A stretch of DNA of 34,062 nt from an uncultured Lachnospiraceae bacterium (GCA_905207905.1 CAJLNC010000022.1:1-34062), one strand, 5' to 3'. Counted from the first letter of the stretch, positions 23,331 to 31,787 are shown. Numbers and translations are program-made. The notes: generated from the letters alone by a model not told the origin.

Positions 23331-23572
23331 AATCTGCTGAAGAGCGAATCGATGAGGCAGAAGAGGAGATTGAAAGCAGCCTGTATGATGCAGGGCGGAT
23401 CCTGATCTGTAAGTATCTGCCAAACAAAATGATCCCGGATCTGGATCATGTAACGCTGGGGGAATTTTACAGGCTGCTGGCAATGGCCAGACAAGCCCGG
23501 AAAATGTATCAGGATGATATAAAAATCGGGGTTGTCAATGCCATAAATATTCTGTTCACAGAGGAGGGATAA
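22881..23572 (+). CDS. Tail assembly chaperone, -1 frameshift form (gpGT-like)
   Basis: A -1 slip on GGGTTTA at 23294-23300 lets ribosomes avoid the stop at 23328-23330 and read 90 more codons to TAA at 23570. The extension begins 'IENDHSAPPVKSAEERIDEA' and continues with acidic helices ('KYLPNKMIPDLDHVTLGEFY'). The second frame has no start codon with a ribosome binding site of its own, supporting frameshift expression. Long and short forms normally bind the tape measure to guide tube growth. Ends three bases before the tape measure start. Confidence 0.85.
23294..23300 (+). promoter_or_regulatory. -1 ribosomal slippery site GGGTTTA
   Basis: Heptamer of form X-XXY-YYZ, correctly phased (codons ..G GGT TTA). 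It is the only good slippery heptamer in the overlap of the two frames. Downstream structure was not resolved by eye. Confidence 0.82.
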
Positions 23573-23575
23573 GGG

Positions 23576-26500
23576 ATGGGAATGGATAGTGTATTAAAAG
23601 TGTCCCTTGTCCTGGATATGATCGATCACCTGACGGATAAGGTAGGTAAAGTAAACGGATCTGTGGGCAGTATGACACAGTCATTTGCTACGATGCAAAA
23701 GGCAGGGGCTGCCATGACAGGTGTCGGTACTGGAATTGTGTCTGCCTGCGGTGCAGCAGTTACGGCAACCTTTGATACACAGAATGCGCTTGGAGAGATC
23801 GCATCCTTAGGTGTACAGGACTTGCAGGCTATTGAGAATGCTGCAAAAAATTTCTCTGATACCTGGGCAGGAACTACAAAGGCGGATTTCATAACGGCAT
23901 CCTATGACATTAAGTCCGGTATCGCATCCTTGACAGATGAGGGTGTAGCACAGTTTACAGAGCTGGCAGCGTTGACCGGAAAAGCAACGAAGTCTACCAC
24001 AGAGACGATGGGATCTCTGTTTGCAACGGGCTATGGTATTTACAAGGGATATTATGACGATCTGTCCGATTTGGAATTTGGTGAGATGTTTTCCGCAGGG
24101 ATTGCTACTGCGGTAAAGCTGTATAAGACCAGCGGAAACGGGATGGCAGATGCAATCAGTATGCTGGGAGCAACGGCAACAAATGCACAAGTGCCACTGG
24201 AAGAACAGCTTGCAATCCTTGGTCAGCTTCAGACAACGATGAGTGGATCAGAAGCAGCCACAAAATATAAGTCGTTTTTAAACACCGCTGCCAACGCCGG
24301 AGAGAAGCTGGGCCTTACATTTTTGGATACGAATAATCAGCTGATGTCCATGCCGGATATATTGGAAACGCTGCGCGGAAAGTATGGTGATACGCTGGAT
24401 GCGGTGGAGAAGCAGCAGCTAAAGGAAGCATTTGGGACGGATGAGGCGATTGCGCTGATCGATCTGCTATATCAGAATACAGATCAGCTAAAGACAGGAA
24501 TTGATGATCTGCAGGAATCTATGTCCGGAGGAGTAGCGGTCACAGAGGAGATGGCGAATGCCATCAACAACACACCGGAGCAAAAGTTCCAAGTGCTGAA
24601 GCAAAAGATTCATAACACAACGGAAGAACTGGGAAAAGGATTGCTGCCAACGGTAAATAGCGCAATGGATGTAGTTGCCGGTGTGATCCAGAAAGGAAGT
24701 GACTGGGTAGCGGCAAATCAGGATACGGTTGCATCTATAATGCACATCGTGATGTATTTGGGTATTTTCCTGATTGCTGCTGGTGCGTTGACTGCTGTGG
24801 TGGGAACGGTTGGCCGAACTTTTATCGGCCTTGGCGGAATCGTGACCGGGGTGAAAAAAGTGTTCAGCGCTGGAGGATTTTTGGCAGCTTTGGGGCCGTT
24901 TGCACTAATTGCGGCGGCTGTCGGGGGATTGATCGCTTTATTCCAGGCCTGTGGCGGTGATGTATCTAAGCTGCAAGGGATCTTTAGCAATGTGTTCGGT
25001 GCCATCAGTGGGTTTATCGGGAATGCATTGACATCAATCGGAACGTATCTGCCGGGCTTCCTGCAATTTGGCCTCGAGCTTCTGACCAATATAATCAGTG
25101 GTATCCTATCCGGATTGCCGGGGATTTTGTTATCTGGTGCACAAATTATTGTGTCGCTTCTGGCCGGTATTGTACAGCAGCTTCCTGGGATAACGGCAGC
25201 TGCAGCAGCAACCATCAATGGATTTTTGACGATGATTGTTTCCGGATTGCCGGGGATCCTGAGTGCAGGCGTACAGATGATTACAATGGTGCTGAATGGA
25301 ATTATTCAGGCACTTCCGGCGGTGATCCAATCCGGTATCCAGCTTGTTTTAAGCCTAATGTCGGGGATTGTTCAGAACCTTCCTGCGATTCTGGCAATGG
25401 GGGTATCCCTGATCGGGAATCTGCTGGCTGGTATTGGCCAAGTACTTCCGAACCTGATATCCGGTGGCCTGGCCATTATCGGAAATATTATAAGCGGTAT
25501 TTTGCAGGCGATTCCTATGCTGCTTGGAATGATACCAGACTTGTTTAAGACAGTCGGGGATACGATTTTAAGCATTGATTGGCTGCAGATTGGCAGTGAT
25601 CTGATAAATGGAATTAAAGACGGTTTCATGGAAGGATTCCATAAACTGGTCGATACGGTAAAGGGCGCTTGGGGAAAATTTACAGACTGGTTATCCGGTG
25701 GCGGCAAGGATGAGGAGATTGCCGAAACAGTCACAGCAACTGCGCCAAAAACGGAAACCGTTACACCTAAGACAGCAACTGACTACAACCTGCCGGAAGT
25801 ATCATTGCCCACCACTGTATCTACAGTCGAGGCTCCGGAGATCACGTTTGATGCGAGTAAGTATCAGATCAGTGGATTGGAAGGGATGGAGGCATTTGCA
25901 GATGGAGTGCAGTTAGGCGGCACAGAGGTGCAGGCTGCGCTGGATAGTACAGCTGGGACGTCTATGGATAGTATCTTAGCATCGTTACAAACGGTAGATA
26001 CATCGAGTGCAACAGCAGCTGGAAACAGCATTATGGAAAGTTTAGGTACCGGTATGGAGGCATCGGCATCCAGCGCTACTGCATCGGCACAGGATGCAAT
26101 CAATCAGGCCATGGCTGCAGCCTCTCCTCAGGGGACAACTGCTGCGGATCTTTTTACCTTTGACACGGTTGGGATTGAGCAGGCTGCCGGGATCGTAGGC
26201 AGTTCTGTGACATCTGCGCAGGAAACGACACAGGGTGGCGTGAGCGCCATGGAAACCGCATGGGCTTCAGGAATGGATCATATCCAGTCATCTGTAAGCA
26301 AAAGTATGTCAAGCGTGAAGTCTACGGTAACATCTGCAGCGAATCAGGCAGCTTCTGCGGTTCAGAGCGCATTTGCTGGAATATCCGTGACGGTTCCGGC
26401 ACCGAAGCTGCCCCATGTGGCAGTGTCGTACTCTACGGTAGGATCTGGAGATGCCACAGCAAAGGTTCCAAACTTTAGCGTGAGCTATTACGCACGCGGC

Positions 26501-26830
26501 GGTATTATGACCAGGCCGACACTGTTCGGGCTCAATGGCAAAAATGCCATGGTTGGAGGAGAAGCTGGAGATGAGGCAATCCTGCCTTTGGACACACTGT
26601 GGGGACGCATGAAAGCTGTTGTGTCTGCGGTGGTGGAAAGCAAGGTGGTGAAGCGGGAACCGCGTAAATCACTAAGTAAGGAATCAGTATCGAAACGCTC
26701 CAGCGGAACTACATACAACAAGTATGAAGTGCATCTAAATGTGGATATTGATTCCATAGATAGTCTGAAAAAGCTGAAGCATCTTCTGGATGAATTAGAA
26801 ATGCCAGAAGGGGATCCGCAGGCAGCGTAG
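23576..26830 (+). CDS. Tail tape measure protein
   Basis: 1084 aa, the longest gene. N-terminal region with 'MIDHLTDKVGKVNGSVGSM'; central hydrophobic zone (residues about 385-650) with membrane-like helices ('LGIFLIAAGALTAVVGTVG') and degenerate repeats of the form 'SGLPGIL-x-GAQII-x-LL-x-GI-x-Q' (about 485-650). C-terminal third is Ser/Ala/Thr-rich, then 'YYARGGIMTRPTLFGLNGKN' and 'GEAGDEAILPLD', typical of tape measures. Sets tail length, scaffolds the tube and may help in DNA entry. Confidence 0.95.
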   Translation: MGMDSVLKVSLVLDMIDHLTDKVGKVNGSVGSMTQSFATMQKAGAAMTGVGTGIVSACGAAVTATFDTQNALGEIASLGVQDLQAIENAAKNFSDTWAGTTKADFITASYDIKSGIASLTDEGVAQFTELAALTGKATKSTTETMGSLFATGYGIYKGYYDDLSDLEFGEMFSAGIATAVKLYKTSGNGMADAISMLGATATNAQVPLEEQLAILGQLQTTMSGSEAATKYKSFLNTAANAGEKLGLTFLDTNNQLMSMPDILETLRGKYGDTLDAVEKQQLKEAFGTDEAIALIDLLYQNTDQLKTGIDDLQESMSGGVAVTEEMANAINNTPEQKFQVLKQKIHNTTEELGKGLLPTVNSAMDVVAGVIQKGSDWVAANQDTVASIMHIVMYLGIFLIAAGALTAVVGTVGRTFIGLGGIVTGVKKVFSAGGFLAALGPFALIAAAVGGLIALFQACGGDVSKLQGIFSNVFGAISGFIGNALTSIGTYLPGFLQFGLELLTNIISGILSGLPGILLSGAQIIVSLLAGIVQQLPGITAAAAATINGFLTMIVSGLPGILSAGVQMITMVLNGIIQALPAVIQSGIQLVLSLMSGIVQNLPAILAMGVSLIGNLLAGIGQVLPNLISGGLAIIGNIISGILQAIPMLLGMIPDLFKTVGDTILSIDWLQIGSDLINGIKDGFMEGFHKLVDTVKGAWGKFTDWLSGGGKDEEIAETVTATAPKTETVTPKTATDYNLPEVSLPTTVSTVEAPEITFDASKYQISGLEGMEAFADGVQLGGTEVQAALDSTAGTSMDSILASLQTVDTSSATAAGNSIMESLGTGMEASASSATASAQDAINQAMAAASPQGTTAADLFTFDTVGIEQAAGIVGSSVTSAQETTQGGVSAMETAWASGMDHIQSSVSKSMSSVKSTVTSAANQAASAVQSAFAGISVTVPAPKLPHVAVSYSTVGSGDATAKVPNFSVSYYARGGIMTRPTLFGLNGKNAMVGGEAGDEAILPLDTLWGRMKAVVSAVVESKVVKREPRKSLSKESVSKRSSGTTYNKYEVHLNVDIDSIDSLKKLKHLLDELEMPEGDPQAA

Positions 26831-26839
26831 GAGATCAGT

Positions 26840-27388
26840 ATGATATTTGTTCAGGACAAGCATATAAAAGTCGGGAAGGATTACCTTCCCGGCATTGTAA
26901 AAAGTATCCGGATCTCTGAGGAAGGGAAGCTGGAGGACAAGAAAAAAGGTAAGAAAAAAGTATCGAACCAGCCCACCGGATATGAGGCTGCGCAGGTTGA
27001 AATTGATCTGTTTTTAGAGGAAAATGCTACCTACAATCTGGAAAATATGATCCGTTTTATCCAGCGGTTGTTTAAGCGATCAGGACAAACAAAGCAAAAG
27101 AAATATAAGCTTACGGCGGCGGAGATCAATGCCCATGGGATTACGGAGGCTTATTTTAATGGAATCAGCACAACAAAGGATGCAGCGCAGAGCTGGGCGG
27201 TGTGTACCATATCATTTGTTGCTCCTGCGATCTCCGGGCTGAAAGTGGTACGAACGAAGAAACAGCTGGCGGCGGCAAAGAAAAGTAAAACTTCCAAATC
27301 AAAAAAGAGTACAGACAAAAGTCCGGCAAAGAAGCAGAAAAATCAAGCAGTGGCCAAAAAGAAAGCGAAAAAACTGGTAAAGAAGTGA
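26840..27388 (+). CDS. Baseplate/hub protein with lysine-rich tail, 182 aa
   Basis: Follows the tape measure by nine bases. 'FVQDKHIKVGKDYLPGIVKS' and 'AAQVEIDLFLEENATYNLEN' (about 50-70) resemble small phage baseplate or LysM-type hub adaptors (DUF-type, XkdP-like position), but I do not recognise the family. The last 45 residues are almost all Lys, Ala, Ser and Gln ('KSKKSTDKSPAKKQKN') and very basic. The tail could bind DNA or the acidic tape measure. Likely part of the baseplate. Confidence 0.65.
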   Translation: MIFVQDKHIKVGKDYLPGIVKSIRISEEGKLEDKKKGKKKVSNQPTGYEAAQVEIDLFLEENATYNLENMIRFIQRLFKRSGQTKQKKYKLTAAEINAHGITEAYFNGISTTKDAAQSWAVCTISFVAPAISGLKVVRTKKQLAAAKKSKTSKSKKSTDKSPAKKQKNQAVAKKKAKKLVKK

Positions 27389-27394
27389 GGGTAA

Positions 27395-28138
27395 ATGGAG
27401 ATAAATCTGGAAGGATTAGAGTTCCGGCTGACCTGTGGAGAGTATCAGGTTACTGGCGGATTTGATGCAAAGTACCAGTCAGATGATACCGATGCACCAG
27501 CGTGGGCAAGGATTTCATTGTCGGAAGAACTAAAACAGTTTCTGAAAGATAATTCAACGGATAGTTATGCACTGGAAATCGGAAATGAAGAGGGGTATGA
27601 ACTGCTGGTGTCAGGGATGGGTATCTATCAGACAGAGGATACATTGATTGTGAAGACACAAGAAAATAAGGCGGACAGTATATCAGCGTTCTTTTTGAAT
27701 GCTATGCTGCAGGAAGCAGCACGCTATCTATTTGCAGTGTTCAGGATCAGCAGGTACAAGATGACAGCAACAGACTATGGGCGAAGAAAGAACTTTCAGA
27801 TTAATGCAGCATCCTATCAGGATGCCCTGCGGCAGTTAAATGCCGTCTACCAGGTGGATCTTTCTTTCTATATGGAGGATGGACTACTTTATTACGGTGT
27901 CCAGCCGGATCAGGATCATTACTATCTGCTATCCGATGACAATATTTTAGACATCGAAAAAAATGGGGCTATCTGGACAGCAGAGATCATCCCGATTCCG
28001 GGAATCCGTCCAAGGCAGATTGTGCAGCTATCTTGTGAAGAATACACGGGGATGGTACAGATTACATCTTGCACCATAGAGGGCGATGAAAGTGGCATTG
28101 ATATGCGGATCAAATTCAGGGAGGTAAATGATGGGTGA
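27395..28138 (+). CDS. Baseplate hub protein (gpP/gpD-like)
   Basis: 247 aa. 'MEINLEGLEFRLTCGEYQVT', 'ALEIGNEEGYELLVSGMGIY' and 'NFQINAASYQDALRQLNAVY' (about 131-150) with strand-rich pattern resemble the late control protein D / Mu gp44-like hub fold. Position between tape measure and V/gp45-like protein agrees. The hub connects the tube to the baseplate. Overlaps the next gene's start. Confidence 0.68.
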   Translation: MEINLEGLEFRLTCGEYQVTGGFDAKYQSDDTDAPAWARISLSEELKQFLKDNSTDSYALEIGNEEGYELLVSGMGIYQTEDTLIVKTQENKADSISAFFLNAMLQEAARYLFAVFRISRYKMTATDYGRRKNFQINAASYQDALRQLNAVYQVDLSFYMEDGLLYYGVQPDQDHYYLLSDDNILDIEKNGAIWTAEIIPIPGIRPRQIVQLSCEEYTGMVQITSCTIEGDESGIDMRIKFREVNDG

Positions 28139-28406
28139 TCTCAAAACGTTTGTCAAAAATATAGTGCGGGATGTGATAAAAACGGATTATCCGTCAATGG
28201 ATTGCATGCATCCTGTTCCTGCAAGAATAACGTCTGTACAGCAACAGGATGTGACTCATTGCTATACAGTAAAATTACTGGATAAACATGACGGCGAAGA
28301 GCTGCCGCATCTGGTATCCGATCAGGTATACCAGGAAGGGGATGAGGTTGTAATCCAATTTGTAGCAGGAATCCATCCTTATATAGTAGGACGGTGGTAT
28401 GGATGA
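28128..28406 (+). CDS. Small OB-fold baseplate protein (gp45/V-like position), 92 aa
   Basis: The gene starts ATGATG with GGAGGT upstream. 'YTVKLLDKHDGEELPHLVSD' and 'EGDEVVIQFVAGIHPYIVGR' look like the OB-fold of phage spike or V-type proteins, but with no visible spike domain, so it is short for the family (Mu gp45 is about 200 aa). It may be the OB part alone. Overlaps the neighbours on both sides, so translation is coupled. Confidence 0.6.
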   Translation: MMGDLKTFVKNIVRDVIKTDYPSMDCMHPVPARITSVQQQDVTHCYTVKLLDKHDGEELPHLVSDQVYQEGDEVVIQFVAGIHPYIVGRWYG

Positions 28407-28828
28407 GACTTGCAGGAATTGATGATGTAGATATCCGGTTGGATAAATACGGGCAGCTCATGCCTGACAGCAATGGAGAATGTATGCTGTGTGGCGGTAT
28501 GCGCTGCTGGATGCAGGATATCTGGCTGGAAATGCTGACAGATGAAGGTGAATTGATCTGGGAAGACCAGGAAGGGATGCAGGCGTATGGATATAGCCTG
28601 ACAGATTATCTGAACGCGGAGCAAGATGAGGATTTCAAAGATGAAATCAGTGCGCAGATTATCGGAAAAATGACCAAACGGGAATATATTGACGATGGAT
28701 CAATAAGCCTGACGATGGAAGCCTCAACAGACAGCATGTGGGTTGCACATGTCCAGTTTCGGGAGTCCGATGGTCAGAATGTCAATATTGATATTCATTC
28801 GGATGGGAAGGAGATAGACGTGACATGA
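28403..28828 (+). CDS. Baseplate wedge protein (gp46/W, gp25-like)
   Basis: 141 aa; its ATG overlaps the previous stop (ATGA). 'DIRLDKYGQLMPDSNGECML' then 'QDIWLEMLTDEGELIWEDQE' (about 35-54) match Mu gp46-type wedge proteins, where the mid region is 'Q-x-I-x-LR-L-x-T-x-G'. Joins the sheath to the baseplate. Overlaps the J-like gene by four bases. Confidence 0.75.
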   Translation: MRLAGIDDVDIRLDKYGQLMPDSNGECMLCGGMRCWMQDIWLEMLTDEGELIWEDQEGMQAYGYSLTDYLNAEQDEDFKDEISAQIIGKMTKREYIDDGSISLTMEASTDSMWVAHVQFRESDGQNVNIDIHSDGKEIDVT

Positions 28829-29958
28829 TACCGGATAACATTATGGAAAAAATCATTCATGTGCCGGATGAAGCAGAGTACATGGAAGAATTAGAAGAAA
28901 AACTTGTAGCAGAAGGATTTGTGATCACGAATTTTTCCAAGGGCGGCGTGTTCTATACCATATTGCGGATTGTGGTTCACGGGCTGATCCAGCTAAAGCA
29001 GCTAGGGGTTCAGATCGTTAATTCAGCGTTTATGACACATTGCCCGGAAGATTGGGTGGAGATCCGTGCTGCGGACTACGCCAAGTATCGCAAAGAGGGC
29101 ATACACACAAAGGGTTATGTAACGGTGTACAGGCGCGATTACAGTTATCCAGTAAAAATCAAAAAGGGGCATCCATTTATAACGTCCCGCAATGCAGATG
29201 GGGCATATTACACATATTACGCAGTCGAAGATATCGTGCTGCAGGAAGGTGTCAGTGAATGCAAAGTAATTGTTGAAGCGGAGCAGCCAGGGGCTGCCTA
29301 CAATGTGGAGCCGGGGGTAATCTGTGAAACGCTTGTATATATTGACGGCTATGACCATGTAAGAAATGAGGAAGGCTGGATCATAGAAAGTGGAGCGGAA
29401 ATCGAAGAAATTGAGTCCCTGCGTCAACGTTGCTTAAACAGCCGGGCAGAAAATGCACGCTTGAATCCAGACAGAAAGCTGAAGAGTATTGTGGAATCCA
29501 TAAGCGGTGTGGTAACAGCAGACATTGACAGTCAGGCACCGCGGGGTGAAGGCACGGTGGATATTATCATCACCGGTTCTGAAGGTACTGCAGATGAGAC
29601 GCTGATTCAAAAGGTGGAAGAAGCAATCAAAGAGATGGAAGGCAGTTATGGCAATTACTTGGTTAAGCCTGCTAAATCCATTAAACAAAACTTCACATTG
29701 ACAGTATACGTGGAACATGGGGTCAGCTTGGTGGGCTATGAGGATCAGGTACGCACTGCGGTGAGCGATCTTATGAAGGTGAGTAAACGGAAAGAGTTAA
29801 ACACGCTCTATCGGGATGAGATCATTGGCAAATTGATTTCTAACATTCAGGGATATAAAAAAACAGACATAACAGTACCAGCGGCAGATGTTATTGCGGA
29901 AAAGGGAAACGTTATTGTAGCAGGAGATATACAGGTCACTGTGAAAAATATCAGTTAA
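28825..29958 (+). CDS. Baseplate J-like protein (Mu gp47-like)
   Basis: 377 aa. 'ILRIVVHGLIQLKQLGVQIV', 'EIRAADYAKYRKEGIHTKGY', 'EQPGAAYNVEPGVICETLVY' (about 155-174) and 'SISGVVTADIDSQAPRGEGT' are standard Baseplate_J motifs. Forms the wedge that reaches from hub to fibre. ATG overlaps the previous stop. Confidence 0.93.
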   Translation: MIPDNIMEKIIHVPDEAEYMEELEEKLVAEGFVITNFSKGGVFYTILRIVVHGLIQLKQLGVQIVNSAFMTHCPEDWVEIRAADYAKYRKEGIHTKGYVTVYRRDYSYPVKIKKGHPFITSRNADGAYYTYYAVEDIVLQEGVSECKVIVEAEQPGAAYNVEPGVICETLVYIDGYDHVRNEEGWIIESGAEIEEIESLRQRCLNSRAENARLNPDRKLKSIVESISGVVTADIDSQAPRGEGTVDIIITGSEGTADETLIQKVEEAIKEMEGSYGNYLVKPAKSIKQNFTLTVYVEHGVSLVGYEDQVRTAVSDLMKVSKRKELNTLYRDEIIGKLISNIQGYKKTDITVPAADVIAEKGNVIVAGDIQVTVKNIS

Positions 29959-29969
29959 GGAGGACAGAC

Positions 29970-30551
29970 ATGTATGAAAAATTTAGAGATTACTTATATT
30001 ATCTTCTTCCTACACCATTTAAGCGGCTGAAAAAAATAAAAAATCAGTGGTATATATTTTTCAAGGTGATTGGAGATGAATATGACAAAGTGCAGGCAGA
30101 GCTAGAGCGTGCGTTGGAAGAGACGTCAGTGGCAACCTGTAGTGTGGATATGCTGCCATATTATGCACAGGATCGGGGAATGTATCGATATACGGAGGAG
30201 GACGATGAGACGTTTCGCAGTCGGATCGCAATGCAGGATGAGGTAGAGGCTCTTGGTGGTACGAAAGCCGGAATCATTCTTGCAGCAAAGACATTGGGAT
30301 ATGACGATGTGGAACATCTGTGGTATTCGGATATTGGTTACCCGGATAAGTGGTCACAGTTTCTGTTGCGGGTAAGTGTGTCTGATGATCAGGAACATCC
30401 AGTCACTATTGAGATTCTTGTCCGTGAAGTGCGCAAGGCAAAAGACAGCACATCGCTGGATAACTATTGTTTGTGCAATGTTCTGCACAGTGGAGCAAAA
30501 ATAGGGGCAACGATATCGGTTGTAAATTATATTGGCTTAGGAGATATATAA
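29970..30551 (+). CDS. Tail protein YmfQ/DUF2313-like (Mu gp48-like)
   Basis: 193 aa, following the J-like gene by 11 bases with AAGGAGG in front. 'YYLLPTPFKRLKKIKNQWYI' and 'EVEALGGTKAGIILAAKTLG' (about 91-110). Equivalent to gp48/gpI, which links the wedge to the tail fibre. The family match is by order and the mid-region 'R-x-R-I-x-x-Q/M'-like pattern. Confidence 0.78.
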   Translation: MYEKFRDYLYYLLPTPFKRLKKIKNQWYIFFKVIGDEYDKVQAELERALEETSVATCSVDMLPYYAQDRGMYRYTEEDDETFRSRIAMQDEVEALGGTKAGIILAAKTLGYDDVEHLWYSDIGYPDKWSQFLLRVSVSDDQEHPVTIEILVREVRKAKDSTSLDNYCLCNVLHSGAKIGATISVVNYIGLGDI

Positions 30552-30553
30552 AT

Positions 30554-31444
30554 ATGATGACCTATACGGAAACGGGTCTTTCCCTGATTGCAGATGCGGT
30601 AGCATCTGGGAAACAGGTGAAAATCACCAGAATAGAATTAATAGCTGATCCGGAACGATCTGAAGGAGAACTAACCCATAATGCGGAAATTGCATCGGTG
30701 GAAAAGTATAATAATACAACGATAGACATTAAGGTGGTAACAGATAATTACAATTTTAAAAAAGACTATTTTTTTAATCGGGTGAATGTATATGCGACAG
30801 GAGCAGATGGACAGGAAGTATTGTTTTGTTTCCAGCATACTAAGACTTGTCCGATCTACATACCGGCATACGATGGTAGGACAATTCAAAATGAAATTAA
30901 AATAAGATTGAACGTTACTTCGGCCGATGTGGTGGATATAGTAAATGACGGCGTATATGTACTGCGGACGGACTTTGAAAAAGAGCTGGCTAAGAAGATC
31001 AATATAGCAGACATTGTGCAGGATGCCGATAAAGGTGAAGCAGACAAGGTAATATCTGCGGCCGTGGCTAAGACCTTACAGGATCAGATTGACCAGAAGA
31101 TTGACATAAAAAATATAGTGCAGAATACAGTGACAGCGGCTACAGATAAAGTGGTGTCTGCGGCTGTAGCGAAAGCTCTTCAAGATCAAATTACTGAGCT
31201 AAACACGAATACAATCCGGAAGAAATCTGGAAGTCCAGTCTGCCAAATTGGGACTGATCAATATTTTAATGCTGTATCGATGTACGATCAAAACGGCGCG
31301 TGGAAAAATTATTTATTGTCGCAGAAAAATGATGCAAAAATGTTTGTGGCACAATACCAGATCACACCCCGTGGTGACGGCAAGCATGAACTACATTTTT
31401 ATGATGCGGACGGTGGCTGGATATGTAAATTCACATCGGATTAA
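30554..31444 (+). CDS. Tail fibre, currently expressed form with C-terminus A
   Basis: 296 aa from ATGATG at 30554. Residues 1-130 are a tail-collar-like baseplate-binding domain ('TYTETGLSLIADAVASGKQV', 'YIPAYDGRTIQNEIKIRLNV'). Residues about 148-215 hold two tandem 34-residue repeats (DNA 30995-31096 and 31097-31198; 'VVSAAVAKALQDQI'-type), probably a trimeric shaft. Asn-Thr-Asn at 31202-31210 is encoded by the recombination repeat. The last 78 residues ('TIRKKSGSPV...FTSD', C-terminus A) should be the receptor-binding tip. The variable end is switched by inversion of 31201-31728. Role as adhesin inferred from position and architecture. Confidence 0.85.
   Translation: MMTYTETGLSLIADAVASGKQVKITRIELIADPERSEGELTHNAEIASVEKYNNTTIDIKVVTDNYNFKKDYFFNRVNVYATGADGQEVLFCFQHTKTCPIYIPAYDGRTIQNEIKIRLNVTSADVVDIVNDGVYVLRTDFEKELAKKINIADIVQDADKGEADKVISAAVAKTLQDQIDQKIDIKNIVQNTVTAATDKVVSAAVAKALQDQITELNTNTIRKKSGSPVCQIGTDQYFNAVSMYDQNGAWKNYLLSQKNDAKMFVAQYQITPRGDGKHELHFYDADGGWICKFTSD
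30995..31198 (+). repeat. Two tandem 102-bp repeats in the fibre shaft
   Basis: The first unit begins KINIADIVQDADKGEADKVI and the second KIDIKNIVQNTVTAATDKVV; both continue with nearly the same SAAVAKxLQDQI. Period is exactly 102 bases (34 codons). The recombination site starts one codon after the second unit. Confidence 0.85.
31201..31211 (+). repeat. Fibre recombination site S1 (direct)
   Basis: AAACACGAATA inside the expressed fibre gene, followed by C as at S3 (13 bases AAACACGAATACA shared with S3). Codons read AAC-ACG-AAT, Asn-Thr-Asn. It is the left boundary of the first invertible segment. Confidence 0.85.
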
Positions 31445-31727
31445 CCGGATAACAAAAACAGGCGTCTATTCGTCCTGTTCCGGTATATCCCGGGTAATAG
31501 GCAATTACTGTTCCAGCCATTTTCATGTACGCAGTATAGTTCCCGACTGTAAGATAAAATTCTTCCAGCGGGGCCGGGACGCCGGATATGATTATATCCC
31601 CCTGTGCCAGTGCGCTGGATGGTGTAGCTTCCAGTGTTACGAAACACATTTTCCCGACTATTCGGTAGGATGCGGCTCCAGATTTCATCTTCGGGCCCAG
31701 CGCAGCACCGCCTCCAATATTCGTGTT
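31431..31727 (-). CDS. Silent tail fibre C-terminus B
   Basis: Open frame on the minus strand from the S2 repeat (codons AAC-ACG-AAT at 31727-31719) to TGA at 31433-31431: Asn-Thr-Asn then 'IGGGAALGPKMKSGAASYRI' and on to 'CFCYPVNPM', 98 residues. No ribosome binding site or sensible start lies upstream, so it can be translated only after inversion. The frame at Asn-Thr-Asn is the same as in the expressed gene. Unlike C-terminus A in sequence apart from a shared 'KSG' after the joint. Convergent overlap with A is 14 bases. Confidence 0.87.
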   Translation of the reverse strand, partial: NTNIGGGAALGPKMKSGAASYRIVGKMCFVTLEATPSSALAQGDIIISGVPAPLEEFYLTVGNYTAYMKMAGTVIAYYPGYTGTGRIDACFCYPVNPM

Positions 31728-31728
31728 T
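31718..31728 (-). repeat. Fibre recombination site S2 (inverted)
   Basis: AAACACGAATA on the minus strand; extended identity with S3 is 14 bases, ACAAAACACGAATA (31731-31718). It is the right boundary of the first invertible segment. Confidence 0.85.
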
Positions 31729-31754
31729 TGTATGTAACTCGTTAATTATTTTTA

Positions 31755-31773
31755 GGCCGGTACGGTACTGGCC
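31755..31773. other. Hairpin just outside S2
   Basis: GGCCGGTA and TACTGGCC pair over 8 bp (one G-U) around CGG. No T-run follows on either strand. It lies between the invertible segment and the start of the next gene's ribosome binding site and could protect mRNA or insulate the downstream gene. Confidence 0.45.
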
Positions 31774-31787
31774 AGAAAGGAAAAGAA

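Larger units (their letters stand above)
31201..31728. mobile_element. Invertible segment 1: tail fibre C-termini A and B
   Basis: About 528 bp bounded by inverted copies of AAACACGAATA (S1, S2). It holds C-terminus A on the plus strand and B on the minus strand, back to back, with 14 bases shared at their ends. Inversion would join the fixed fibre N-terminus to B in the same frame. This layout equals the G segment of Mu (S/S') in logic. Confidence 0.88.

Noticed and set aside
9000..27000. Apparent abundance of GATC and GGATCC in the late genes
   Set aside because: It could follow from frequent Asp-Pro and Ile codons in this composition. A count against a codon-shuffled model would be needed before claiming selection or methylation.
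31248..31745. 165-codon plus-strand frame across the end of the fibre gene
   Set aside because: It is the shadow of C-terminus A and of the antisense of C-terminus B. It has no ribosome binding site, and the other frames explain all of this DNA.
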